NCBI GenBank assembly: GCA_015067615.1
Contig: SVMD01000004.1
Span: 787-64,786 of the forward strand
Length of the DNA: 64,000 bases
Source of the DNA: Oscillospiraceae bacterium
GTDB lineage: Bacteria > Bacillota > Clostridia > Oscillospirales > Oscillospiraceae
Reading direction: 5' to 3'
Made by a program: the position numbers and the translations under genes. Below, one piece after another: positions 50,902 through 59,595 of the stretch. The notes under the pieces are model-generated. The model was not told the origin of the DNA and made no database searches. It saw only the letters and a list, made by a program, of their open reading frames with translations. Numbering within the stretch: position 1 is the first letter of the stretch; every line of letters starts with the position of its first letter.

Positions 50902-51510
50902 TTACATATTGGCTTTGATGGTTCCAATCAGAATATCCGCCGCCACCACCCGGTCTTCGGCGGTGAAGGAAGCGGCGAAATTGTCGGAATAGAGGATCTG
51001 GGCGTTGGGAGGGAACTCGTCATCGCCTTCCCAGACTAGGATGCGCATTTTATAGTTGCCCATGAGGGTAAACTCGTAACCTGCGTCGCCGGGGCTTACC
51101 GGGGTGCCGCCGAGCTTTTCACAGGCGGCACGGAAGGCATCCAGCCGGGTGCCGAAGGTGAAGGCGGCCCGTTTCAGCACCCGTCCGGTGTAGGGGGTGT
51201 TGTACATCTCCCCCCAGGGCATCTCCCGAAAGGTCTTCCACTGACCCAGCCATTGGGTCACCCGGGCTTCCAGCAGCCAGCGCAGCAGGAAGGTCTGGGT
51301 GGGCAGAGGGGGCAGCGCGCCGCCGTCCAGAGCCCGGATGGCGTAATCCGGGTGGGAAATGGCAAATTCCCGCCCCAGCAGGTTTACATAAAATTCCTTG
51401 CCGTCCCATTTTTCCCCGGCGCGGACTGCCGCTTCAGCAGGCTCCAGTTCCCGGAACCGCTGCACATAATGGGCAAAGGGGACTTCTTCCTTGTGGTTTT
51501 CGAACTGCAT
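50902..51510 (-). CDS. DUF3786-like protein, end of the acs operon
   Basis: The 202-residue soluble protein looks like DUF3786, a family of unknown role found in strict anaerobes with corrinoid or Wood-Ljungdahl metabolism. It has FYVNLLGREFAISHPDYAI near the N-terminus, QTFLLRWLLEA, and GYEFTLMGNYKMRILVWEGD toward the end, a motif pattern I associate with the family. It lies 102 bases after the first VOC gene, in the same direction as acsB and acsV. A supporting role in corrinoid or CODH/ACS handling is inferred from position. Confidence 0.7.
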   Translation of the reverse strand: MQFENHKEEVPFAHYVQRFRELEPAEAAVRAGEKWDGKEFYVNLLGREFAISHPDYAIRALDGGALPPLPTQTFLLRWLLEARVTQWLGQWKTFREMPWGEMYNTPYTGRVLKRAAFTFGTRLDAFRAACEKLGGTPVSPGDAGYEFTLMGNYKMRILVWEGDDEFPPNAQILYSDNFAASFTAEDRVVAADILIGTIKANM

Positions 51511-51612
51511 AGTTTTTCCTTTGATTACAGCGCTTCTTCGTCACCGGGCACAATCAGGATGCGCCGGTTCACCACCGGGGTGCGAAGCGAATTGTCCGCG
51601 GCCACTGGCCGC

Positions 51613-51996
51613 TTACTCGTGGAGCTCCAGGGGCAGGCCGTCGGGATCGTAGAAGAAGGCGATCCGCTTGCCGTTGGAAGCGTTGACCATGATGGGGTCG
51701 GTGGCGATGCCCTTTTCGTTCAGCTCGGCGATGGTCTTTTCCAGCTCGGGAGCCCAGAAGCACAGGTGCCACATGCCGCAGTGGGTGGGCTTGGTGGCGG
51801 CATTGGGCTGGGGATCCTTCTTGCCGAAGATCTCCAGCATGCAGTTGCCCAGCTGGACCTCCAGCTTCATGTCATTCTGCACAGGGCGGTACTCTTCCCG
51901 GATCACCTGGAAGCCCAGCTTGTCCACGTAGAACTCCCGGGACTTCTGATAGTCGGATACGATGATGGCGACGTGATGAACATTCTGTACGATCAT
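51613..51996 (-). CDS. VOC-family protein (glyoxalase-like) 1
   Basis: The 127-residue protein starts at ATG 51996 behind AAAGGAG. It has the vicinal oxygen chelate fold: VHHVAIIVSDYQKSREFYVDKLGF, then MLEIF with a ligand Glu, MWHLCFW with a ligand His, and a final DPDGLPLELHE with the last Glu. Members include glyoxalase I and methylmalonyl-CoA epimerase. It is a tandem duplicate of the next gene and lies in the acs operon; its substrate is unknown. Confidence 0.88.
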   Translation of the reverse strand: MIVQNVHHVAIIVSDYQKSREFYVDKLGFQVIREEYRPVQNDMKLEVQLGNCMLEIFGKKDPQPNAATKPTHCGMWHLCFWAPELEKTIAELNEKGIATDPIMVNASNGKRIAFFYDPDGLPLELHE

Positions 51997-52009
51997 AATG
52001 AATTCTCCT

Positions 52010-52390
52010 TTATTCATGTAATTCCAATGGTAAATCGTCCGGGTCCCGGAAGAAGGTGAAGCGTCCGCCGTTGACCTTATCCTCCCGGATGGGCTCCGTT
52101 TCAATGCCCTGATCCTTCAGCCAGGCCACAGCGGCTTCCATATCCGCCACATGGAAGGCCAGGTGCCGCAGTCCCATGGCTTCCGGATTGGTGACCCGGG
52201 CCGGAGCCTCAGGCCGGATGAACAGCTCCAGGACCGTATCCCCCTGCCGGAGCAGCCGCAGATAATCCTTCTGGTCAGGACGCCAGACCTCCCGGACCAG
52301 TTCAAAGCCCAGTTTTTCGATATAGAATTCCCTGGCCTTGTCCCAATCGGACGAAATGATGGCAATATGGTGCTGTTTTTCCAGGAACAT
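52010..52390 (-). CDS. VOC-family protein (glyoxalase-like) 2
   Basis: The 126-residue protein starts at ATG 52390 behind CAGGAGGTATGAT. It shows the same VOC pattern (HHIAIISSDWDKAREFYIEKLGF, VLELF, LRHLAFHVADME, DPDDLPLELHE). The two copies share about half of their residues by eye and the same ending, so they arose by tandem duplication. The start lies right next to the acsV stop codon, so translation is coupled to acsV. Confidence 0.88.
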   Translation of the reverse strand: MFLEKQHHIAIISSDWDKAREFYIEKLGFELVREVWRPDQKDYLRLLRQGDTVLELFIRPEAPARVTNPEAMGLRHLAFHVADMEAAVAWLKDQGIETEPIREDKVNGGRFTFFRDPDDLPLELHE

Positions 52391-52391
52391 A

Positions 52392-54311
52392 TCATACCTC
52401 CTGGCAGGAATGGGGGAACCGATTGCTGTCGGTATGGGGAATGAAACAGGCGGCCACAAAGGCGTCCATGTAGCCGGGGCAGGTGGAAAGCTCCACATAG
52501 GTCATATTGGCCGCCACTTCGGCGCATTTTTCAACGGCGCTGTCACTCATGACCAGGGCGTAGGCACCGGTGAGGGAGGTATTTCCCACATAGCAGAAGG
52601 TGTCCGGGGCCAGGTCCGGCAGCATGCCGATGCTGACGGCATGGCGCATATTGATGCCGGAGCCGATACCGCCGGCCACGCAGACCTTTTCAATGCAGCC
52701 ATCATCCATACCCACGCTTTGCAGCAGGGTATCGATGGCGGAATAGATGGCACCCTTGGCCCGGATGAAATTGTCGATGTCCACCTCGGTCAGGGCAACC
52801 TCCCAGCCGGTGGCGCTCTCCTCGGGGAAAGCCAGCACATATCTGCCCATACCGTGGGCATTGCGCTTGACCCGGCTTCCCTCCCGGACGAAATTGCCCC
52901 GGGGGTCGATGATGCCGGTGCGGTACAGCTCCGCCACCAGGTCGATGATGCCGCTGCCGCAGATGCCCACGGGCTTGCCCCCGCCGATGACATGGATGGT
53001 GGGTTCCATGGAGTCTGCGTCGATGGAGACAGTCTCCACCGCGCCGTCGGTGGCCCGCATGCCGCAGGAAATATCGCCGCCCTCAAAGGCGGGACCGGCG
53101 GAGCAGGCGCAGGCCATGAGAAATTCCCGGTTGCCGAAGACGATCTCGCCGTTGGTGCCCAGGTCGATGAACAGGCTCATGGCATCTTCGTCCCAGATCC
53201 CGGTGGCCAGGGCACCGGCGGTGATATCGCCGCCCACATAGGAGCCGATATTGGGGGCCAGGATCACCGGGGCCTCCGGATTGGCGTACAGCCCCAGATC
53301 CCCCGCCCGGAGGCCCTCCCAGGAGAAGAAGCTGGGAATATAGGGCTCCATGCGGATACTCCGGGCATCCAGGCCCAGCAGCAGGTGGCTCATGGTGGTA
53401 TTGGCCGCCACCGCCATCCGCAGCACCGATTCCGGCCGGACGCCGGATTCCGCGCAGAGGGTCTGCATCAGGGGCGTCAGGGTCTCGGCGATGATGGCAT
53501 GCCGGAGTTTTTCCACGCCGCCGGGGCGGCCCTGCTGGATGATCCGGTTAATCACGTCTGCGCCGTAGCGGATCTGGCCGTTGCCGGAGGAGCCCTTGGC
53601 CAGAATGGCGCCGGTTGTCAGGTCCGTCAGCACCAGGGTGACGGTGGTGGTGCCGATATCCACAGCACAGCCCACCAGGGTCTGATCCATGGGGGCACAG
53701 ATCTCCATGCACCGGAAGGAATCCCCCTCCCGGACGCCCTTGACGCAGACGTAAAAATTGTTCTGCCGGAGGGTGGCCGCCAGCTTACGCATGACGCAGA
53801 AGGCAATGGTTACCTGCTCCACCCCCAGCTTTGCCCGGATGGCCCGGATCAGCCGCTCGTTGTCCGGCATGGTGTCGTCCAGGGTGGGCGGATCCATCAT
53901 CAGCTCCAGAGCCATAAAATTGTTGGAAAAATCAATGCCGCTGCCCAGCAGCTGGGCCTTGGCCTCTTCAAAAATGGCGATCTCCTTGGGAGAGGACAGG
54001 TCCGCTGTCTTCATCCGGCTGCGGTAGGCCGAGGCGATATCCGGCACAAGCACCAGGCAGTCGGACATTACACGGCTGCAGCAGCTTAAGCGCCAGCCCT
54101 CGGCGTATTCCGCTTCGCTGATGTGACGGCTGGGCAGGCTGTCCAGCTGTCCCTCCAGGAGTTTCACACGGCACTTGCCGCAGGAGCCGTTGCCGGAGCA
54201 GGGGGCATCGATGGCCACATTGGCTCTTCTTGCCAGCTCCAGCAGATTGTCTCCCGCACCGCATTCCGCAATCACCGGCGCGGCATTTTCTATTTGGAAG
54301 GTTACTTTCAT
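52392..54311 (-). CDS. acsV: Corrinoid activator AcsV (RACo-type ferredoxin-ASKHA protein)
   Basis: The 639-residue protein has an N-terminal 2Fe-2S ferredoxin domain (APCSGNGSCGKCRVKL, with a later Cys in LSCCSR), a linker, and a large ASKHA ATPase domain (GCAVDIGTTTVTLVLTDL, LFIDLGTNGEIV, and GICGSGIIDLVAELY). This is the plan of RACo/AcsV, which uses ATP to return the inactive Co(II) corrinoid of the AcsC-AcsD protein to Co(I). It lies downstream of acsB, separated only by a DUF1919 gene. Length fits the family. Confidence 0.92.
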   Translation of the reverse strand: MKVTFQIENAAPVIAECGAGDNLLELARRANVAIDAPCSGNGSCGKCRVKLLEGQLDSLPSRHISEAEYAEGWRLSCCSRVMSDCLVLVPDIASAYRSRMKTADLSSPKEIAIFEEAKAQLLGSGIDFSNNFMALELMMDPPTLDDTMPDNERLIRAIRAKLGVEQVTIAFCVMRKLAATLRQNNFYVCVKGVREGDSFRCMEICAPMDQTLVGCAVDIGTTTVTLVLTDLTTGAILAKGSSGNGQIRYGADVINRIIQQGRPGGVEKLRHAIIAETLTPLMQTLCAESGVRPESVLRMAVAANTTMSHLLLGLDARSIRMEPYIPSFFSWEGLRAGDLGLYANPEAPVILAPNIGSYVGGDITAGALATGIWDEDAMSLFIDLGTNGEIVFGNREFLMACACSAGPAFEGGDISCGMRATDGAVETVSIDADSMEPTIHVIGGGKPVGICGSGIIDLVAELYRTGIIDPRGNFVREGSRVKRNAHGMGRYVLAFPEESATGWEVALTEVDIDNFIRAKGAIYSAIDTLLQSVGMDDGCIEKVCVAGGIGSGINMRHAVSIGMLPDLAPDTFCYVGNTSLTGAYALVMSDSAVEKCAEVAANMTYVELSTCPGYMDAFVAACFIPHTDSNRFPHSCQEV

Positions 54312-54379
54312 TTAGGGAATATTTCCTTTCGGAAGTAATCGGTGACCGGTTCGGAGGCAACCGGCGCACCAGGTTATCT

Positions 54380-55036
54380 TTATTTCTGGTTCAGAAACCG
54401 CACATAGTCGAACCGGTTCAGGTAGCGTGTTCCGTATTTTCCGGGCACATAGTCAAGAATCAGGCCAGGGCGGTAATTTCCCCTGTAGATGCCAATAGGA
54501 ACTACCTCTTCATCAGAAAAGTCCACCGGATCTGTCAACAAACGCTTATGCTTAAAGTCCAGTGACCGAAACTGCTGCCAAATCCGGTCTTTCACATGGA
54601 GCGTACTGGGATATTCCCACAGTACATACAGGTTATCCAAATTCACGCGGGCTCCACGCTCAACCCATTTGTCTCTGGCTTCTTCGAAAGAAGCATAGTG
54701 CATGAAATACACCTTAACTTCCTCCTCTTCCTTCCGAAGAACACCCACGGGGAATGGGTGCGGATCATCTGCCACCGGCTCCGGAATACAATGCAAATAA
54801 TATTCCAGACTGCGCAGAAACTTATAGTAGTCCTCCGTTTCAAAATACAGATTGATTGTGGGAGAACGAAATTTAAGTCCCAAATCATGGTATATGATGC
54901 CCGCAGTGCAGTTGTTTGCAATAATTGATGGATTTACATTGCGAAGTCTTAACCGCAGCAGCATCCTGTACACCAGAGCCCTGCCCAGTTCTGCAAACCT
55001 GAAGATTCGCAATTCTTCTTTTTTTGCTGATTTCAT
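54380..55036 (-). CDS. DUF1919-family protein inserted in the acs operon
   Basis: The track ORF from 55441 overlaps acsB; the real gene probably starts at ATG 55036, 12 bases after the acsB stop, giving 218 residues. It matches DUF1919, proteins linked to exopolysaccharide synthesis: NVNPSIIANNCTAGIIYHDLGL, SPTINLYFETEDYYKFLRSL, YFMHYASFEEARDKW. Catalysis is not established. Its composition is more AT-rich than acsB or acsV. The role in a Wood-Ljungdahl operon is not obvious, so it may be a recent insertion. Confidence 0.85.
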   Translation of the reverse strand: MKSAKKEELRIFRFAELGRALVYRMLLRLRLRNVNPSIIANNCTAGIIYHDLGLKFRSPTINLYFETEDYYKFLRSLEYYLHCIPEPVADDPHPFPVGVLRKEEEEVKVYFMHYASFEEARDKWVERGARVNLDNLYVLWEYPSTLHVKDRIWQQFRSLDFKHKRLLTDPVDFSDEEVVPIGIYRGNYRPGLILDYVPGKYGTRYLNRFDYVRFLNQK

Positions 55037-55047
55037 GTGTGCTTGCC

Positions 55048-57174
55048 TTACATCAAGGGCTCCAGGCCCAGGACCGGGTGGCCCTGCTCGGACAGCCACT
55101 CCAGCAGCTCCTCGCAGTCGGTGGTGACGGTCTCGTCGGCAATATAGTCGGTAAAGTTCTCGATGCCGTACAGCTCGAAAACGGTCTTGTTCAGCTTTTC
55201 GCCCACGTCCTCCTTCAGCTCCCTGGGCATCCAGACGATGCGCTGGCTGCCGCCCTCGGCGGCGATGAACTTCTTGGAGGAGATGAAGTGGCGGCCGTGG
55301 CCCATATAGCCGGGGGTCTGGACGCCGCCGCCGGTGCAGGAGGCCAGCTCGCCGAAGGTCATGCCCGCAGGGGTCATGCCCTTGAACTCCCGGTTGACGA
55401 TGATGAAGCCGCCGGACATGGGCTCGATGCCGCAGATGCACTCGAAGCAGCCGCAGGAGGTCATGGGGTCCTCCAGAATGGAGTAGAGGGTCACATTCTC
55501 CACAGCGCCCTGGGTGGCGGTGCGGATCACCTGGTCCACGGACTCGTAGCGGCCGGTCCGCTCGTCCAGGCAGCCCTCCTTGGAAACCGGCTGGCAGGGG
55601 CCGTTGGGGTCCAGCTCATTGGTGGCCTTGGCATCCAGCCAGCTGACTGCGCCGCAGAGGCCCAGGCGCTCGGGGGTGACCACGCAGCAGTGGGCCGGGG
55701 CGAAGGACTGGCAGAGGATACAGGTGTAGTAGCGGTCCACAGCCTCGTCGGTCATGGAGGCCAGCCGGTCATCCCGCTGGGCATACCGGGGCATGGCCAG
55801 CTCATCCCGGAATTTGGCCGCTTCAGTCGGGTCGGTGATGATGGTGATCTGGCACTTGTCCACTACGGCGTCGAACTCGTCCATGATCATGAAGTACAGG
55901 GCTTCGGCAAAGTGCTTCACAGTCAGGCCCGCCTCGAAGGCGGCCTTGGAGACCCGGACCCGGACCAGGTTCCGCTGGCCGGTGTGCATGACGCCCTCCA
56001 TATAGTTGAACCAGGAGTGGAACTTACGCTCGATGACAGCTTCAAAGTCCACCTGCATCTTCTTGCCGGCCACCTCCACGAAGGTGCCCAGGGCCAGGTC
56101 CCGGGCATCCGCCAGGTCGGGGCCGATGACGGTGATCTTGTGGTCCTCAATTTCATCCGGCTGCCGCATGACCACCAGCTCGGCGGTGGGATTCTTGCCG
56201 GAGTAGAACTCGTTGTGCATATCCGCCTTGCGGATGATCTCGCCCTCAAAGGCGGCGGCAAAGGCCACAGGGATGGGCAGCTCCTTCACCTTGATCTTGA
56301 TGCCGCGCAGCTCCAGAGACTTTTTCACCGTCTCAGTGTGGTCCGTGACGGATTCCAGAGCGCCGGGGACCTGATTTTCCGCCAGGTCGATATCCACCAC
56401 CACTGGGAAGCCCAGGGCAATGGCACCGGCACCGGCAGAGACCACCACGGAATCAATGGCGCCGAAGGTATTGACAAAGGCAGGGACTCTTGCCTTGGTG
56501 TATTCCAGCAGGCCAGCCAGGTCGCCGGGCTGGATATTGCCGAAGATCAGGGCGGCACGGATGGCCACGGTGACCACATGGATCACGGAGGTCACGTCAT
56601 GGCCCAGGGGGATGACCCGCAGCTCCAGGCCCATTTTCACGCCGCCGTTCATGCACTGCTCGATGACATCGCCCACCAGGAAGGTCATAATGCCCTTGCT
56701 CTGGTAGTCCTTGACCACCTGCACCACATCGTCGGCATTTTCCGCCTTGCCCAGCACCACGGCCACGCCGGGGATATCGCCGGTTACCAGGGGCACACCC
56801 AGAGAGCGGATCACCGGGTCCGGCACAAAGCCGATGCCCGTATCATGTTCGTAGGGGTTCTCATTGGCCACCCATTTCAGGCCCTCGATGATCTCAGCGC
56901 CCACGGCGGTGGCAAGTCCGGCATTCAGGGCATCACCCAGATCCTCCTGATTTGTGATCAGACTCTTCATCACATCCACACAGGCGGTCAGGTCCCCAAG
57001 ACTGCGGACCTTCACGCCGGTGGCGGCGTAGATGGTGGGGAAAAAGTATGCGGTATCGGGGAAGGCGATCTCCTGATCGGCACCGTATTTGGCAACGGCA
57101 GTGTTCACTGCGCCCTCGGTGAGGCCCGCAACGGCGTTGGCGCCGCCATAGATCAGATCGGTTAAGACACTCAT
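55048..57174 (-). CDS. acsB: Acetyl-CoA synthase, AcsB
   Basis: The 708-residue enzyme condenses CO, a methyl group from the corrinoid protein and CoA into acetyl-CoA at the Ni-Fe-S A-cluster. Cluster ligands are visible in YYTCILCQSFAPAHCC with LGLCG after it, and in TSCGCFECICGIEP, where the Cys-Gly-Cys binds the distal nickel. The N-terminal CODH-interaction region is present, so the subunit is of the bacterial full-length type. ATG 57174 follows GGGAGGAAC. It has its own promoter. The CODH partner AcsA is not encoded in the window. Confidence 0.96.
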   Translation of the reverse strand: MSVLTDLIYGGANAVAGLTEGAVNTAVAKYGADQEIAFPDTAYFFPTIYAATGVKVRSLGDLTACVDVMKSLITNQEDLGDALNAGLATAVGAEIIEGLKWVANENPYEHDTGIGFVPDPVIRSLGVPLVTGDIPGVAVVLGKAENADDVVQVVKDYQSKGIMTFLVGDVIEQCMNGGVKMGLELRVIPLGHDVTSVIHVVTVAIRAALIFGNIQPGDLAGLLEYTKARVPAFVNTFGAIDSVVVSAGAGAIALGFPVVVDIDLAENQVPGALESVTDHTETVKKSLELRGIKIKVKELPIPVAFAAAFEGEIIRKADMHNEFYSGKNPTAELVVMRQPDEIEDHKITVIGPDLADARDLALGTFVEVAGKKMQVDFEAVIERKFHSWFNYMEGVMHTGQRNLVRVRVSKAAFEAGLTVKHFAEALYFMIMDEFDAVVDKCQITIITDPTEAAKFRDELAMPRYAQRDDRLASMTDEAVDRYYTCILCQSFAPAHCCVVTPERLGLCGAVSWLDAKATNELDPNGPCQPVSKEGCLDERTGRYESVDQVIRTATQGAVENVTLYSILEDPMTSCGCFECICGIEPMSGGFIIVNREFKGMTPAGMTFGELASCTGGGVQTPGYMGHGRHFISSKKFIAAEGGSQRIVWMPRELKEDVGEKLNKTVFELYGIENFTDYIADETVTTDCEELLEWLSEQGHPVLGLEPLM

Positions 57175-57239
57175 GATATGTTCCTCCCAAAGCTCGTTAT
57201 GATAAAGCGGCAGGTTTGCCGCAGACTGTCCTACCGTTT

Positions 57240-57268
57240 ATTATCCATCAAATCCGGTAAAAAGTCTA
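57240..57268 (-). promoter_or_regulatory. Promoter of the acsB operon
   Basis: Minus-strand TAGACT (57268-57263) and GATAAT (57245-57240) with a 17-base spacer, placed between the acsC/E terminator and acsB. Confidence 0.55.
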
Positions 57269-57280
57269 TACCTAAAATGG

Positions 57281-57312
57281 AAAAGGCCGGGAAGGATTTT
57301 CCTTCCCGGCCT
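57281..57312 (-). terminator. Terminator between acsC/E and acsB
   Basis: Twelve-bp stem aggccgggaagg / ccttcccggcct, followed by TTTT on the minus strand, 9 bases past the acsC/E stop. It splits the pathway genes into two transcription units. Confidence 0.85.
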
Positions 57313-57320
57313 GGGGTATG

Positions 57321-59582
57321 TTACACATCAAGGTAAGAATCCGAGTACAGCACGTGATTCAGGAAAATGTCGCAGGACTTGATGGTCTCCATGAGCCGCT
57401 TGTCGTTGGGGTTGACGATGGCGGAGGTGAGGCCCTGCATCATGCACATGGCAATCAGGGCAGAGTCCATAACGGGCCGGACAGCCTTGGGCGCGCCGTT
57501 GGAGTTGTTGGACAGGCCGCCGGTAGACTTGAGGCCCTCGTCGGAGAACAGCTTGATGGCCTGCAGCACCTCCATCTGCTTGTCCTGCATGCCCTTGACC
57601 ACCAGGAACAGGGGGTCGAACCACAGGTCGTCGGAGGTCATGCCCAGGGCAAGGCCCCGCTCCAGCATATTGTGGCAGTGCTTCATCCGCTCCTCGTTGT
57701 CCCTGGCGATGCCGTCAGCGGAACAGAGAGCGATGCAGATGGCATCGTTGGCGGCGGCCAGGTCGATGTAGTCGATCCGGGAACCGGCGTCGGCGGAGTT
57801 CACCACGGGCTTGCCGTGGGTCCGGTTGTAGACACGGATGCCCGCCTCGATGGCCCGCTTGTTGGCGGTGTCCAGCACCAGGGGCACATTGTTGAAGTTC
57901 TCCTGCAGCAGCTTCACGGCCCAGATCATCCGCTCGGGACCGTCCTTTTCGGCGGGGCCGATGTTCACGTCCAGGTAATTGGCACCGGCAGCGATCTGCT
58001 GAGCGGCCCGCTCCAGGATGGGCTTGGGGTCCCGCTCGTCCATGGCCTTGCGGATGGCGGGGGCGATGCAGTGGATCCGCTCGCCGATGACGGTGAAGGC
58101 CCGGCTGGCGGGATTGCGGCCCTTGTAGCTGACGCCCATGTCCATCAATTCGATCCTGGGCACCTTCTTTTCCAGCAGTTCCGTGAAGGTCAGCTCCTGC
58201 TGCTCCTGCTCCACAGCGGCGGCATTTCCGGCTGCGGCCTTGGCGGCGGCCTCATACTCCCGGTCACGCATGTACCGGGGCAGCTGGATGGCCTCCTGGG
58301 GGCCCACCACCACGTTCCAGCCCGGAAGCTTCTCCTGGATCTCACCCTTCAGAACAGCCACCTTGCCGGGGATGATCAGGGTCCGGTTTTTGATCTTATT
58401 TTCCACGTCCAGGGTCTGGAAGGTTTTCTGGATGGTGGTGGCGGAGAGCTTTCCGGCGGCCCAGGCGGTCAGCACGGACATGCCGGAGGCATCGGTGATG
58501 ATCAGGTTCACCGGCTGGCCGGACCGTTCCAGCTCACCGGAGACCAGGAAATAGGTCAGGGCAAAGTCCACCGTCAGGGCGCAGGGAGAATTCTCGTCGG
58601 CACCGTTGATGGGGTAGATCTTGGCCTCCACCTTCATGGGCTTCTGGGGGTCGGTGTAGATATTCTGACGCAGGCCGTACAGGGGCAGGGCCTGGGCATA
58701 GCGCATATTGCCCATGACAATGATGGATGCGTACTTTTCAATGAACATGGAGGCGTAGGCAGTCTGGAGTCGGTCATCCCCCTTGGCAAGCTTTGCCACA
58801 TTGACAATGGAGGGGTAGCCGAAGGTCCGGTCGCCGTCCCGCAGGGCGGTGCGGCGGACCAGCACTGCATTTTTCAGGGTCTCCTTGGCGGTGGCAGCCG
58901 TCACGTCCAGGATCAGGTTCCGGTTGCCCTTGGCTTCCAGCTTCTTAACGGTGTCGTACAGGTCGGAAAGATTCTCCGCCCAGACGCCCAGGGTGACCCC
59001 GGACTTCACAGCCAGGGCATTCATGCCTTCCCAGTTTTCGGGGGTGGCGCCGTCCAGGATGCAGTTCTTGCCCGCAACCGCCAGAGCCGCTTCCGCGCAG
59101 GCCACGTCCCAGCACTCCAGCACCAGGCTCCGGCCGGTGGCGGCGGCCTTCTTTACCAGCTCAGCGTAGACAGCGGGATCAGACTGCTTGTTGGACACAA
59201 AGACGAACTCAACGTACATCCGCTCGTTGATCCGCTCGTAATCCACCTTTTGCAGGTCGGCCAGCTTCTTTTCCACCTTCTCCGCACTGCAGTCGGTGCA
59301 GACGCAGACAGCGAAGAGGTTCTTGTTCACCAGGGTCTTTTCGTGGCGGTACAGGACGGTCTCGCCGCCCAGCTTATGGCCGCCCACGGTGATGGTCTTC
59401 ATGGGAGGGGCGGTCTGCTCATTCAGCATAGCCTTGGCCTCTTCGGAGAAGTAGGGGCACTTGTCGATGGACACGGAGCCCTGGGCCACCTTCATGCAGA
59501 AGGCCATGCAGGTGGGCACGCCGCACTCCTTGCAGTTTTTCTTGGGGGACATTTTAAAAATGTCCAGACCTTTTAATGCCAT
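57321..59582 (-). CDS. acsC: Fused AcsC (corrinoid Fe-S protein large subunit) and AcsE methyltransferase
   Basis: The 753-residue protein is far longer than ordinary AcsC (about 450). Residues 1-450 are AcsC: KNCKECGVPTCMAFCMKVA with KCPYF binds the 4Fe-4S cluster, followed by the TIM barrel and the corrinoid-binding domain (NLIITDASGMSVLTAWAAGK). After an Ala/Gln/Glu-rich linker (about 455-495), residues 496-753 match AcsE, the methyl-THF:corrinoid methyltransferase: FTVIGERIHCIAPAIRKAMD, YLDVNIGPA, VPLVLDTANKRAIEAG, and STGGLSNNSNG with the conserved catalytic Asn. No separate acsE is seen in the window. The reading frame is continuous, with no sign of a frameshift. It is the last gene of the metF-cooC-acsD transcript. 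Confidence 0.93.
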   Translation of the reverse strand: MALKGLDIFKMSPKKNCKECGVPTCMAFCMKVAQGSVSIDKCPYFSEEAKAMLNEQTAPPMKTITVGGHKLGGETVLYRHEKTLVNKNLFAVCVCTDCSAEKVEKKLADLQKVDYERINERMYVEFVFVSNKQSDPAVYAELVKKAAATGRSLVLECWDVACAEAALAVAGKNCILDGATPENWEGMNALAVKSGVTLGVWAENLSDLYDTVKKLEAKGNRNLILDVTAATAKETLKNAVLVRRTALRDGDRTFGYPSIVNVAKLAKGDDRLQTAYASMFIEKYASIIVMGNMRYAQALPLYGLRQNIYTDPQKPMKVEAKIYPINGADENSPCALTVDFALTYFLVSGELERSGQPVNLIITDASGMSVLTAWAAGKLSATTIQKTFQTLDVENKIKNRTLIIPGKVAVLKGEIQEKLPGWNVVVGPQEAIQLPRYMRDREYEAAAKAAAGNAAAVEQEQQELTFTELLEKKVPRIELMDMGVSYKGRNPASRAFTVIGERIHCIAPAIRKAMDERDPKPILERAAQQIAAGANYLDVNIGPAEKDGPERMIWAVKLLQENFNNVPLVLDTANKRAIEAGIRVYNRTHGKPVVNSADAGSRIDYIDLAAANDAICIALCSADGIARDNEERMKHCHNMLERGLALGMTSDDLWFDPLFLVVKGMQDKQMEVLQAIKLFSDEGLKSTGGLSNNSNGAPKAVRPVMDSALIAMCMMQGLTSAIVNPNDKRLMETIKSCDIFLNHVLYSDSYLDV

Positions 59583-59595
59583 GTCGTTACCCTCC

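Noticed and set aside
54380-55441. Long start for the DUF1919 ORF (353 aa)
   Set aside because: The first 135 residues overlap acsB out of frame and are Arg/His-rich; the family match begins after ATG 55036.
57318-59576. 752-aa plus-strand ORF, and similar long ORFs at 55024-57165 and 52338-54089
   Set aside because: They are shadows of acsC/E, acsB and acsV, produced by high GC and lack of antisense stops; they are His/Gly-rich and match no family.
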